DNA of 43,734 nt from positions 52,849-96,582 of the forward strand of contig FR892680.1 in the NCBI GenBank assembly GCA_000433535.1. Reading direction: 5' to 3'. The DNA comes from Dorea sp. CAG:317. Lineage in GTDB: Bacteria; Bacillota; Clostridia; Lachnospirales; Lachnospiraceae. The position numbers and the translations under genes are program-made. Of the stretch, positions 18,201-24,085 are shown piece by piece (position 1 is the stretch's first letter; every line of letters begins with the position of its first letter). The notes below the pieces were generated by a model. That model was not told the origin of the DNA, did no database searches, and was given only the letters and a program-made list of their open reading frames with translations.

Positions 18201-18529
18201 GCTGTAAAGGACAATTCATATTCTCCGCCGGTACACACAACGGTAAACTTCCCCTGTTCCACATGTCCCGGCTTCAATCCTCTGCCATCATATGTAAATT
18301 CTATTCTCGACGGGTTCCCTTCGAACCCCTGGTCTTTAAAATGAACACGAAAAGAAGAGGGATATACGATCCCTCGTATCTTACTGTCATTATAACTCTT
18401 TATTAAGAAGCTCCCCCTGTATACTTCCCCTTCACCTATGATCAGTACCAGATTCGTCTCCTCAAATACTATATCCGGCTGTACCTGCCGGAAATCTCCT
18501 TTGGAAAATTTTTGAATCTTATTTTTCAA
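15239..18529 (-). CDS. Very large beta-sandwich/alpha-solenoid protein of unknown function (DUF5717-type)
   Basis: About 1,096 residues if started at TTG 18529 (MKNKIQKFSKGDF), with AGGTG five bases ahead; another TTG at 18562 adds 11 residues but has no ribosome site. Two Ig-like beta-sandwich regions are suggested near residues 17-120 (VFEETNLVLIIGEGEVYRG, FTYDGRGLKPGHVEQGKFTV) and 190-305. Next comes a long helical, TPR-like solenoid (about 310-930), a short beta region (940-1040) and a basic helical tail containing FRNHRRKREGKYGK. No signal peptide or membrane helix is seen. The gene is 21 bases upstream of the Hsp70-like gene. The architecture suggests a cytoplasmic scaffold. I recall the name DUF5717 for such neighbours but cannot confirm it. 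Confidence 0.75.
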   Translation of the reverse strand: MKNKIQKFSKGDFRQVQPDIVFEETNLVLIIGEGEVYRGSFLIKSYNDSKIRGIVYPSSFRVHFKDQGFEGNPSRIEFTYDGRGLKPGHVEQGKFTVVCTGGEYELSFTAIIEKPYVMTSYGKVQSTDDFRKLAIKDFSEAGRLFRSRDFYEILKYENERIFHLYDNMRKWSLGDQAMEEFLVGIKQKECIFLTLQGEGMLFEDVKESTKGTIPIMKNTWGFMPIHIETEGRFLKVNRPDITTEDFVGNNYEVEYLVRPERLHSGRNYGAIRFVTPYETLTYEVEVLQNLEYDENHHVPELLYAQALKEYVGYIGGRIGLDDWVESATEKVAAIRKIETQSEMYQLLQAHIYVIGKKMEEAKWILENYNYNRFAIGKDPITNCYYLYLTALVRGKGPHTDRVLDEIGKTYMRHQDSWFLLYMLLHLDNRYRNPYKKLEVLEQQFEFEVHGVLFYLEAYLCYQEKPTLLKKLGKFEIQVLNFASKYRLMTKELALYVANFASQQKAYSEPLFRILERNYETYDEPMILNTICTLLIKGNKTQNKYFMWYQKAVKAKLKIAKLYEYYMLTLDTERMRGTLPRSIFLYFMHGNSLDYKKAAFLYANLLTYEEGGEEMFLEYREQMFSFTMDQLMKRHITEPLRILYKRFCTEEEMTSEHMEAMRDICHAYMVSTKVPNMKCVLVIESDGSVKQKVPYNEDEGAIIYLYDKESRIVWESIEGRHYTDSIPYETKRLFYEPRFLEMCKKYGATLGKWKETDEKEEPTFENLQIKGIEFFEEQEVFRLCSRRIREDNYAEDEFLTYLCFELFRRQQYDKVTLMYLANYFCGATADMEALWKVSRDYGIPSHKLSERIITQMLFSEDMFEEEKIFEDYYLSDNVYFRLKQAYLAYTARQYVLFGRELNRCVFDIIANECEKKEELPDICKVALLSYFSDRYYSADMASVLHMVLREMCEKQIVLPFYLKYKSAWLREVQLHDKCMVSYQAEPGSRVKIFYKIRRAGRESLGYQTETLFPVCENIYVKQFVLYADEEVNYYFEEIRENDSVSTEKAKFRNHRRKREGKYGKLNAMIRMSPARRKQAMLDFEEEELMAQKLFKMY

Positions 18530-18571
18530 GACTACACCTGCTTCTTTCGTTGCTTTTTTCAAAAAACATAC

Positions 18572-18609
18572 TATAATAGATTATAACATTGAATAACTCA
18601 TAATGGCAA
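18572..18609. promoter_or_regulatory. Divergent promoter region between the large operon and the aminotransferase
   Basis: Minus strand: TTGCCA (18609-18604), an 18-base spacer and TATAAT (18585-18580) head the three-gene operon. Plus strand: TTGCTT (18550-18555), a 16-base spacer and TATAAT (18572-18577) may serve the aminotransferase. The two -10 boxes lie within 15 bases of each other, so the promoters would interfere with one another. Confidence 0.5.
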
Positions 18610-18656
18610 TGCTGAATACACAAAATCTTGAATTATACCAAGAAAGGAACATAGAT

Positions 18657-19748
18657 ATGGATAAAAAGCCGGAATTTCACGGAAGTGATCTGGAAAAAAT
18701 CGAAGAATATTATCACATTCCAAAGGAGGAGATCATTTGCTTTTCCGCCAATGTAAACCCTCTCGGGCTGTCAAAAAAAGTAAAGAAAGAGCTTGCATCC
18801 AACCTTGATGTAATCACCAGATACCCGGATCGTAATTACACAAGTCTGCGGGAAGCGATCGGAAATTACTGCGGTGCCTCCCCGGCACATATTGTCGTCG
18901 GGAACGGATCGACAGAGCTTATCTCTCTCCTTATTTCCCAGCGCGCGCCGAAGAAAGCACTGCTCCTTGGACCAACCTATTCCGAATACAACCGAGAATT
19001 ATCACTGATCAACGCTTCCACCGAGACATATCTTCTGCGGGAAGAGGACGACTTTCTTCTGAATGCAGATGATTTTCTATCTGCCTGTACGGAAGACATC
19101 GATCTTGTGATCATCTGCAACCCGAACAATCCCACATCTTCCGCTATCCAGACAGGAGATATGGAACGAATCATCCGTGAATGTAAAAAACGAAACATTT
19201 TCGTTATGATCGATGAAACTTATGTGGAATTTGCTCCTTGTATTGAAGAGATTACTGCCATTCCCTTAACAAAGCGCTATGATAACCTTATGGTGATCCG
19301 CGGCGTCTCTAAGTTCTATGCTGCTCCGGGACTGCGCTTTGGCTATGGCATCACAAGCAGTGAAGCCTTTCTCAAGTCGCTTCATCAGCACCAGAATCCA
19401 TGGAGCTTAAATAGTGTAGGCGCTTATACCGGCGAACTTATGCTTAAGGACACGGATTACTTCCGGGAAACGAGAGCACTCATCCTCTCCGAGAGGGAGC
19501 GCATGTTTGCCCGTCTGTCTCATATGGACGGATATAAACCCTACGCGGCATATGGCAACTTTATTCTCGTTCGAATATTAAAAGAAGGGCTCACCTCTTT
19601 TGATGTATTTGAAGCAGCTATAAAAAACCGGCTAATGATTCGGGATTGTTCATCCTTCGAATCACTAACCGGCGAATATATCCGTTTCTGTATTATGAAC
19701 CCTGAAGACAACGACCGTCTTCTTCACGTTCTAAACAGTCTCATTTAA
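18657..19748 (+). CDS. PLP-dependent class I/II aminotransferase, HisC/CobD-like
   Basis: The start was placed at ATG 18657 (AAAGGAA upstream) rather than 18603, giving 363 residues. Fold-type I features are clear: ICFSANVNPLG at the N-terminus, RYPDRNYTSLREAI, the substrate/cofactor site CNPNNPTSS, DETYVEF, and the PLP-binding lysine in RGVSKFYAAPGLRFGY. The N-terminal NPLG motif is shared with CobD (threonine-phosphate decarboxylase) and histidinol-phosphate aminotransferase. No cobalamin or histidine gene is nearby, so the substrate is open. It is the only plus-strand gene in this part and its last 18 bases overlap the end of the convergent GNAT gene. Confidence 0.85.
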   Translation: MDKKPEFHGSDLEKIEEYYHIPKEEIICFSANVNPLGLSKKVKKELASNLDVITRYPDRNYTSLREAIGNYCGASPAHIVVGNGSTELISLLISQRAPKKALLLGPTYSEYNRELSLINASTETYLLREEDDFLLNADDFLSACTEDIDLVIICNPNNPTSSAIQTGDMERIIRECKKRNIFVMIDETYVEFAPCIEEITAIPLTKRYDNLMVIRGVSKFYAAPGLRFGYGITSSEAFLKSLHQHQNPWSLNSVGAYTGELMLKDTDYFRETRALILSERERMFARLSHMDGYKPYAAYGNFILVRILKEGLTSFDVFEAAIKNRLMIRDCSSFESLTGEYIRFCIMNPEDNDRLLHVLNSLI

Positions 19749-20714
19749 ATAAATGTCAGACAAGGGGATGATCTTACTCATCTCCTTTTTCATGCGTTCC
19801 GTCATGGAAACGCCATCTTCTTCGCACACTTCCTCCACCGTTTTCGCTCCAAAGACCAGGCTTGTAAGCGCGGCAATCGTAATTGTCCCTTCACTGTTGA
19901 CCCGTTTCCCTTCCATAAGCATAGCGCCGGAAAACTCCGTACCGGTCAGCACAACACAGCGGTTATTTTCTTCAATTACAGGATCGGTGATCTGAAAACA
20001 CACCGCCATCAGGCTTGTAAGCCTCAATGACATCAGCATTCTCCTTGCATCTACGATACGCACCATGATTTTGGGCTTCTCCTTTTCTGCCCGCTCGAAA
20101 TCCGGCACATCGATCAGACAATCTGTAATTCTTCCACCGTCTTTTATCACCATCAGGCGGCCACCGTCACTAGCATACTCTTTCATCAGGCGTTCATAAT
20201 AAGCCGCATTTCTTTTTGCATACACCTGATAATGTGCAGACAGATAAGACTCTGCCAACTCGGCAAGCTCACCTGCCTCTTCGATTTTAAGCGGTTCTCC
20301 CTCTCCATGAAAATATCGTTTTTCCTGCTCATAGACCGTGCGGAAATCATGGGGAAGGTAAATTGCCTCCGCTGCCGGCATCAGAAAGGTAAAATTCTCT
20401 CCGTCCTGGTACATATCCTTCAATGCCTTTCGAATCAAGGCTTTCATATAACCCCTTTTTCTCCAGCTCTCCTGCGTAGCAACCGCAACAATATAATGCG
20501 CTGTTTTCTCAATCCCGTTGACCATGATCTGATAAGGATTCAGATGAAGCATCGAACGCACAGCGCCTTCTTCTTCCAACACATAGATTACGTTATCTTT
20601 TGTCTTCTCAGTGAAATAATAGTCGACGAAAGAGGTGCTGTCCTCTGAAAACACCTCTTCGTACAACGACCTCACCACCTGATGTTCTTCCTTTTCCAGT
20701 CTGCGAATCTTCAT
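19731..20714 (-). CDS. GNAT family acetyltransferase, Eis-like
   Basis: About 327 residues from ATG 20714; a longer frame to 20765 would overlap ispF. The N-terminal half has a GNAT pattern, with HYIVAVATQESWRKRGYMKALIRKAL as the acetyl-CoA binding motif A and a following FLMPAAEAIYLPHDF. The C-terminal third (about residues 215-327) contains RIVDARRMLMSLRL and a beta-rich stretch, as in the sterol-carrier-like domain of Eis-type enzymes. The acceptor substrate is unknown. It lies 17 bases downstream of ispF and is probably read from the same transcript. Confidence 0.8.
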   Translation of the reverse strand: MKIRRLEKEEHQVVRSLYEEVFSEDSTSFVDYYFTEKTKDNVIYVLEEEGAVRSMLHLNPYQIMVNGIEKTAHYIVAVATQESWRKRGYMKALIRKALKDMYQDGENFTFLMPAAEAIYLPHDFRTVYEQEKRYFHGEGEPLKIEEAGELAELAESYLSAHYQVYAKRNAAYYERLMKEYASDGGRLMVIKDGGRITDCLIDVPDFERAEKEKPKIMVRIVDARRMLMSLRLTSLMAVCFQITDPVIEENNRCVVLTGTEFSGAMLMEGKRVNSEGTITIAALTSLVFGAKTVEEVCEEDGVSMTERMKKEMSKIIPLSDIYLNETV

Positions 20715-20731
20715 CGTCTCTTCTACTCCTT

Positions 20732-21277
20732 CTATCCGCGGGGACACCCTTTGCAATTGCCGCAAGCATCCTCTTCCTCCGGCTCTACTTTATAACTGTA
20801 ATTTGCAATCGTATCAAGCGCTGCGATGGCCTGCGAGGAGATTCCTTCTCCGCTTCCTGTAAATCCAAGTCCTTCTTCTGTAGTCGCTTTAATATTAATC
20901 TGATCCTTTTCAATTCCGAGAGCTTCCGCAACATTTTCCCGCATTTTCTCAATATGCGGAGCCATCTTCGGCCGCTGCGCGATGATGGTCGCATCGATAT
21001 TACCAATCACATATAATTTCTGTTCGATCAGCGCTCCCACCTGTTTCAAAAGCTCCATGCTGGATGCTCCCTTGTAAGCCGGATCTGTATCCGGAAAATG
21101 TTTTCCGATATCCCCCAGAGCCGCGGCTCCAAGAAGCGCATCCATGATCGCATGCAACAGCACATCCGCGTCCGAATGACCAAGCAGCCCTTTTTCATAA
21201 GGAATCTTTACACCTCCGAGAATCAGATCTCTGTTTTCTACGAGCTTATGCACGTCATACCCCATTCCTATCCGCAT
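20732..21277 (-). CDS. ispF: 2-C-methyl-D-erythritol 2,4-cyclodiphosphate synthase
   Basis: The core has the metal site GYDVH (Asp8, His10) and HSDADVLLHAIMDALLGAA (His42), then GDIGKHFPDTDPAYKGASS and the C-terminal KATTEEGLGFTGSGEGISSQAIA, all diagnostic of IspF in the MEP isoprenoid pathway. The protein is 181 residues, about 20 longer than usual: an acidic linker (VEPEEEDA) leads to a CGNCKGCPRG tail with three cysteines, a possible metal-binding end. AGAGG precedes the ATG. It sits between the PepSY lipoprotein gene and the acetyltransferase, unlinked to other isoprenoid genes here. Confidence 0.95.
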   Translation of the reverse strand: MRIGMGYDVHKLVENRDLILGGVKIPYEKGLLGHSDADVLLHAIMDALLGAAALGDIGKHFPDTDPAYKGASSMELLKQVGALIEQKLYVIGNIDATIIAQRPKMAPHIEKMRENVAEALGIEKDQINIKATTEEGLGFTGSGEGISSQAIAALDTIANYSYKVEPEEEDACGNCKGCPRG

Positions 21278-21301
21278 TCATTCATCCTCTTTTCTTCGTT
21301 C

Positions 21302-21874
21302 TTATCGTCTTTCTTCGCTCCATTCAAGAATATTTCCCGAATTCGCGTCAATCTCAAAATCATATTCTTTCTGTTCGTATATAATATCACCTTCATACCG
21401 GAATTGTCCATCATCTGAATCAAGTTCTATATGAATATCCTTTTCTGAAGCTCCCGGCACTCTCTCAAGTGCGATCTTCATCGCCTCTTCCTTCGTCAAT
21501 TTCACATTCGGATTGGCAGTGTTGTTTGTAGAATTTGCAGTTGCATCTTGCGCCGTATCGTCCACCGAAGCTGTGCTGCCAGCTATCAGTTCTTCACGCT
21601 CTGCATTTAAGATCTGTCCATCGGAAGCTGCCACCTCGTAATCGTATTCCATTCCGCCTGCATCAAACCGGATCTCATATACTTTCTGACCGTCCTCTCT
21701 GTCTTCGCTTACTTTTAATCTGGTCACGTTCTCTTCTGTAGTCTGTGCATCACTAAGTGCCTCTTCTAACGCTGCGTCTCTTCCGATATCCTTACCGCTT
21801 CCTGCTGCTCCACATCCTGCTAATGTTCCTGCTGTTAATACTGTTGCTGCTGCTAATGTCATAAATCTTTTCAT
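21302..21874 (-). CDS. Lipoprotein with two PepSY domains
   Basis: The 190-residue protein has a lipoprotein signal peptide ending TLAGC (Cys21). Two PepSY units follow: about 31-92 (DAALEEALSDAQ to AASDGQILNAERE) and about 122-190 (VKLTKEEAMKIALERVPGASEK to DANSGNILEWSEE), joined by a Thr/Asn/Ala-rich linker. PepSY proteins are thought to modulate proteases or sensors at the outer face of the membrane. It lies downstream of a two-component system, a common pairing in Clostridia, with direct repeats in the gap that may be regulator sites. The ribosome site is GAGAGG. Confidence 0.88.
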   Translation of the reverse strand: MKRFMTLAAATVLTAGTLAGCGAAGSGKDIGRDAALEEALSDAQTTEENVTRLKVSEDREDGQKVYEIRFDAGGMEYDYEVAASDGQILNAEREELIAGSTASVDDTAQDATANSTNNTANPNVKLTKEEAMKIALERVPGASEKDIHIELDSDDGQFRYEGDIIYEQKEYDFEIDANSGNILEWSEERR

Positions 21875-21900
21875 ATTCTATATCCTCTCTTTCTTTCATT

Positions 21901-21942
21901 TTCTGTACTTATTTTTCTGTACTTATTTTTCTATACTTATGT
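21901..21942 (-). repeat. Three tandem 14-bp repeats in the PepSY leader
   Basis: TTCTGTACTTATTT occurs at 21901 and 21915, with a diverged copy TTCTATACTTATGT at 21929, a strict 14-base period on the plus strand. They lie 27-68 bases ahead of the PepSY gene start (21874), so probably in its 5' leader. Confidence 0.7.
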
Positions 21943-21982
21943 TTCCTTTGTTGATATGAATATATAACAGAAACATTAAAGA

Positions 21983-22004
21983 AAGATGAAAAATAAGATG
22001 AAAA
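21983..22004 (-). promoter_or_regulatory. Possible OmpR-type operator and promoter for the PepSY gene
   Basis: Two copies of AAGATGAAAA (21983-21992 and 21995-22004) with a 12-base period lie just after the kinase stop codon. On the minus strand (TTTTCATCTT twice) they precede a TATATA-like -10 about 16-20 bases downstream. Paired direct repeats of this size are typical OmpR-family binding sites. Confidence 0.45.
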
Positions 22005-22012
22005 TATATTTT

Positions 22013-23140
22013 TTATTCCGGAATTTCAAAAATAAATCTTGTGCACTCTCCTAATCTGCTCTCTGCCCGGATCGTTCCTCCGTGAGCTTCCACGATCCAT
22101 TTCACCATGGAAAGACCAAGTCCCGAATGGCTGTCTGTGCTTCTCGCAGGATCCGCACGGTAAAATCTCTCCCAGATATGGACAAGGTCTTCTTCGGAAA
22201 TCCCGATTCCGTTGTCCTCCACAATTCCTTCTATCATCTTCCCGTTCTTGGAAAGTGTTACCTTCACCATACCATTTTCCTTTCCGTAATATACGGCATT
22301 TTCAAGAAGATTTACAAGAAGCCGGATATAATAACTCTCGTCTGCCCGCGCATAGACCTCCGGTTCGATCTGCAGCTCAAAGGTTCGGCAAAGCCCCTTT
22401 TTCTCCGCAAGAAGCTTCTGCTCCTCCACAGCCATTTCTGTCAATTCACTGAGATTAAGACGCTCCACCTGTGCAAGCATCTCGTCAAATGTCTCCGCAA
22501 GCACATAGATCTCATCCTTTCTTCCGTGCCCTTCAAGCCCGATTCTACCGGACAGATTTTCTTCTTCCCGAATCTTTTTCACCGCACCCGTCATCTGTTT
22601 TACCGGAAGAAGTGTTCGTCCGGTAAAATAAAATCCCGCCAGCACCGTGACCACCAGCATAAGAGGAAGTGACAAAAGTGCGATTCTCATAGTCACATAA
22701 AATTTTTCTTCTACATCTGTAATAGAAGTGACACCTCTGACATAAACCGAGTTCTCTCCATCCACCTTAAAAAATTGATCGTATACAAACCATTTCTTTT
22801 GTCGGTCATTTAATTTGCGCAAGTTTCCGTCTTCAAATTCCGGCTGCACATCAAATCCATACGGAACCCGTCCATATAAGAAATAGCCTTGTTCGTCATA
22901 TAATGCCAGATATACGCCTTTCTCCAGCGAATAAAAATCGGAATCTACCCGAACTTCTCCATTTTGAATGGTAAGCTCTTCCACACTCTCGTGCACCTCT
23001 TCTTCCAATTCCGCCCCTGCGGAGGTCAAAACCTCGCGACTGCTGAGTGAAAACAGAAGAAAAAGAGATGCCGCTGTCAATACAGTCATAAAAAATGTAT
23101 ATAATAATGTAATTCTTAATCTTACTGATAATTTCTTCAT
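22013..23140 (-). CDS. Sensor histidine kinase-like protein lacking the phospho-acceptor (HisKA) domain
   Basis: The 375-residue protein has a first membrane segment (about 8-31), an extracytoplasmic part (about 35-148), a second membrane segment (about 152-174) and a HAMP region (about 174-226). It then jumps at about residues 226-229 (LAQVERLNLSELTEMAVEEQ) into the region that normally follows the dimerisation domain. The roughly 80-residue HisKA part with the SHELRTP box is absent, and no other His fits. The ATPase domain is intact: N-box NLLENAVYYG, G1 DNGIGI, G2 HSGLGLSMVKWIVEAHGG. It can probably bind ATP but not autophosphorylate in the usual way. It overlaps the regulator gene by four bases. 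Confidence 0.85.
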   Translation of the reverse strand: MKKLSVRLRITLLYTFFMTVLTAASLFLLFSLSSREVLTSAGAELEEEVHESVEELTIQNGEVRVDSDFYSLEKGVYLALYDEQGYFLYGRVPYGFDVQPEFEDGNLRKLNDRQKKWFVYDQFFKVDGENSVYVRGVTSITDVEEKFYVTMRIALLSLPLMLVVTVLAGFYFTGRTLLPVKQMTGAVKKIREEENLSGRIGLEGHGRKDEIYVLAETFDEMLAQVERLNLSELTEMAVEEQKLLAEKKGLCRTFELQIEPEVYARADESYYIRLLVNLLENAVYYGKENGMVKVTLSKNGKMIEGIVEDNGIGISEEDLVHIWERFYRADPARSTDSHSGLGLSMVKWIVEAHGGTIRAESRLGECTRFIFEIPE

Positions 23141-23538
23141 TCTTTCACCTTCAGAACATATCCCGCACCGCGAACCGTGTGGATTAATTTTTCCTCCTGT
23201 CCATCATCAATCTTCTTGCACAAATAACGGATATATACATCAATTACATTAGAGCTTCCCACATAGTCATAAGTCCATAAATGTTCTTCCAACCGTTCCC
23301 TTGATAAAACAATGCCGGCATTCTGCATCAAATAACGAAGAAGTGCAAATTCTTTCCCGGACAGTTGAATCTCTTTTTCTCCTCGTGTCACCCTGTGTGT
23401 TGACAGACACATCTTCAAGTCACCCACCTCATAGCAGTCGCCTCTTGTCTCCCCGGTACTGCGCAGCAGCACCCGCACTCTGGCAAGAAGCTCTTCTAAC
23501 GCAAAAGGCTTCACCAGATAATCATTGGCTCCTGCTCC
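23137..23538 (-). pseudogene. Response regulator remnant: OmpR-type DNA-binding domain without the receiver
   Basis: The visible product runs from the very end of a receiver domain (GAGANDYLVKPFALEELLARVRVLL) through a complete OmpR/PhoB winged helix (SGKEFALLRYLMQNAG, NVIDVYIRYLCKKID, VRGAGYVLKV). The first ~95 residues, including the phosphorylated Asp, are missing; the frame is closed by TAG about 12 codons before the AND motif and the sequence upstream is AT-rich and unrelated. The only plausible start inside is GTG 23514, with a poorly placed AGGAG. CTGGAGCAGGAGCC may also have lost one base relative to an expected L-D/E-A-G-A. It could be a pseudogene or a free-standing DNA-binding domain. 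Confidence 0.7.
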
Positions 23539-23651
23539 AGTCTTTCCACAATAATTCTATTTAAAAGCCTGCTTTTCATATCTCTGAAACATTCAATTCA
23601 GCATCTTTTTAAAAAAGTCTTTTTAAAAAAATATTTTTTTAAAAAAAGGTA

Positions 23652-23681
23652 TTGACATTTTGTCGATTTTAATAGTATAAT
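23652..23681 (+). promoter_or_regulatory. Promoter of the tRNA operon
   Basis: Consensus TTGACA (23652-23657), an 18-base spacer and TATAAT (23676-23681), about 35 bases ahead of tRNA-Val. An AT-rich tract of alternating T and A runs (about 23609-23647) lies just upstream, like an UP element. Confidence 0.8.
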
Positions 23682-23716
23682 AGCAAAGCGAGTTCGGGGT
23701 ACGAACTTGAAAACAT

Positions 23717-23789
23717 GGGATCATAGCTCAGCTGGGAGAGCATCTGCCTTACAAGCAGAGGGTCATAGGTTCGAGCCCTATTGGTCCCA
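23717..23789 (+). tRNA. tRNA-Val (anticodon TAC)
   Basis: A 73-base cloverleaf: acceptor GGGATCA pairs with TGGTCCC (one G-U), D arm AGCTCAGCTGGGAGAGC, anticodon loop TTACAAG within CTGCC...GCAGA, and T arm with GGTTCGAGCCC. The discriminator is A and CCA is not encoded. Confidence 0.95.
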
Positions 23790-23804
23790 TACAATTAAAA
23801 ACAT

Positions 23805-23878
23805 GGCGGGATAGCTCAGTTGGCTAGAGCATACGGTTCATACCCGTAGTGTCGCTGGTTCGAATCCAGTTCCCGCTA
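23805..23878 (+). tRNA. tRNA-Met (anticodon CAT), elongator type
   Basis: A 74-base cloverleaf: GGCGGGA pairs with TCCCGCT (G1-U72), D arm AGCTCAGTTGGCTAGAGC, anticodon loop TTCATAC on a TACGG/CCGTA stem, and T arm GGTTCGAATCC. The stem lacks the GGG/CCC pairs of the initiator, so it is an elongator. CCA is not encoded. Confidence 0.93.
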
Positions 23879-23882
23879 CTTC

Positions 23883-23908
23883 AAAGTCCATTTTCATGGA
23901 CTTTTTTT
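23883..23908 (+). terminator. Terminator of the tRNA operon
   Basis: AAAGTCCA and TGGACTTT form an 8-bp hairpin with a short TTTTCA loop, followed by a T-run, just after tRNA-Met. Confidence 0.88.
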
Positions 23909-23956
23909 ATTGCATTTTCTCAAGTTTCTTCTTATGCCGACATTTCACATACTGCA

Positions 23957-23996
23957 AAAATCCCGTGACCGGATCTGCTCGCCTAAGTCACGGGAT
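23957..23996 (-). terminator. Terminator of gdhA
   Basis: ATCCCGTGAC (23960-23969) and GTCACGGGAT (23987-23996) form a 10-bp stem. On the minus strand it is followed by TTTTTG, about 90 bases after the gdhA stop. Confidence 0.85.
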
Positions 23997-24085
23997 TATG
24001 TTCTATTGTTTTTATCCGCTTCTATTTATATGGTTTATATGTGTTTTCTGCGACAAAGAAGCTTGTTTGATTCCACCTGTTTCTT

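Noticed and set aside
17639..18406. A 255-codon open frame on the plus strand inside the large minus-strand gene
   Set aside because: It is antisense to a well-formed 1,096-residue protein, has low-complexity His/Ile-rich composition and no ribosome site.
22082..22672. A 196-codon plus-strand frame opposite the sensor kinase gene
   Set aside because: The opposite strand encodes clear ATPase-domain motifs; this frame shows no recognisable domain.
23600..23650. A/T-run tract between the regulator remnant and the tRNA genes as an integration (att) site
   Set aside because: No duplication of a tRNA 3' end and no integrase were found; it is better explained as an AT-rich promoter upstream region.
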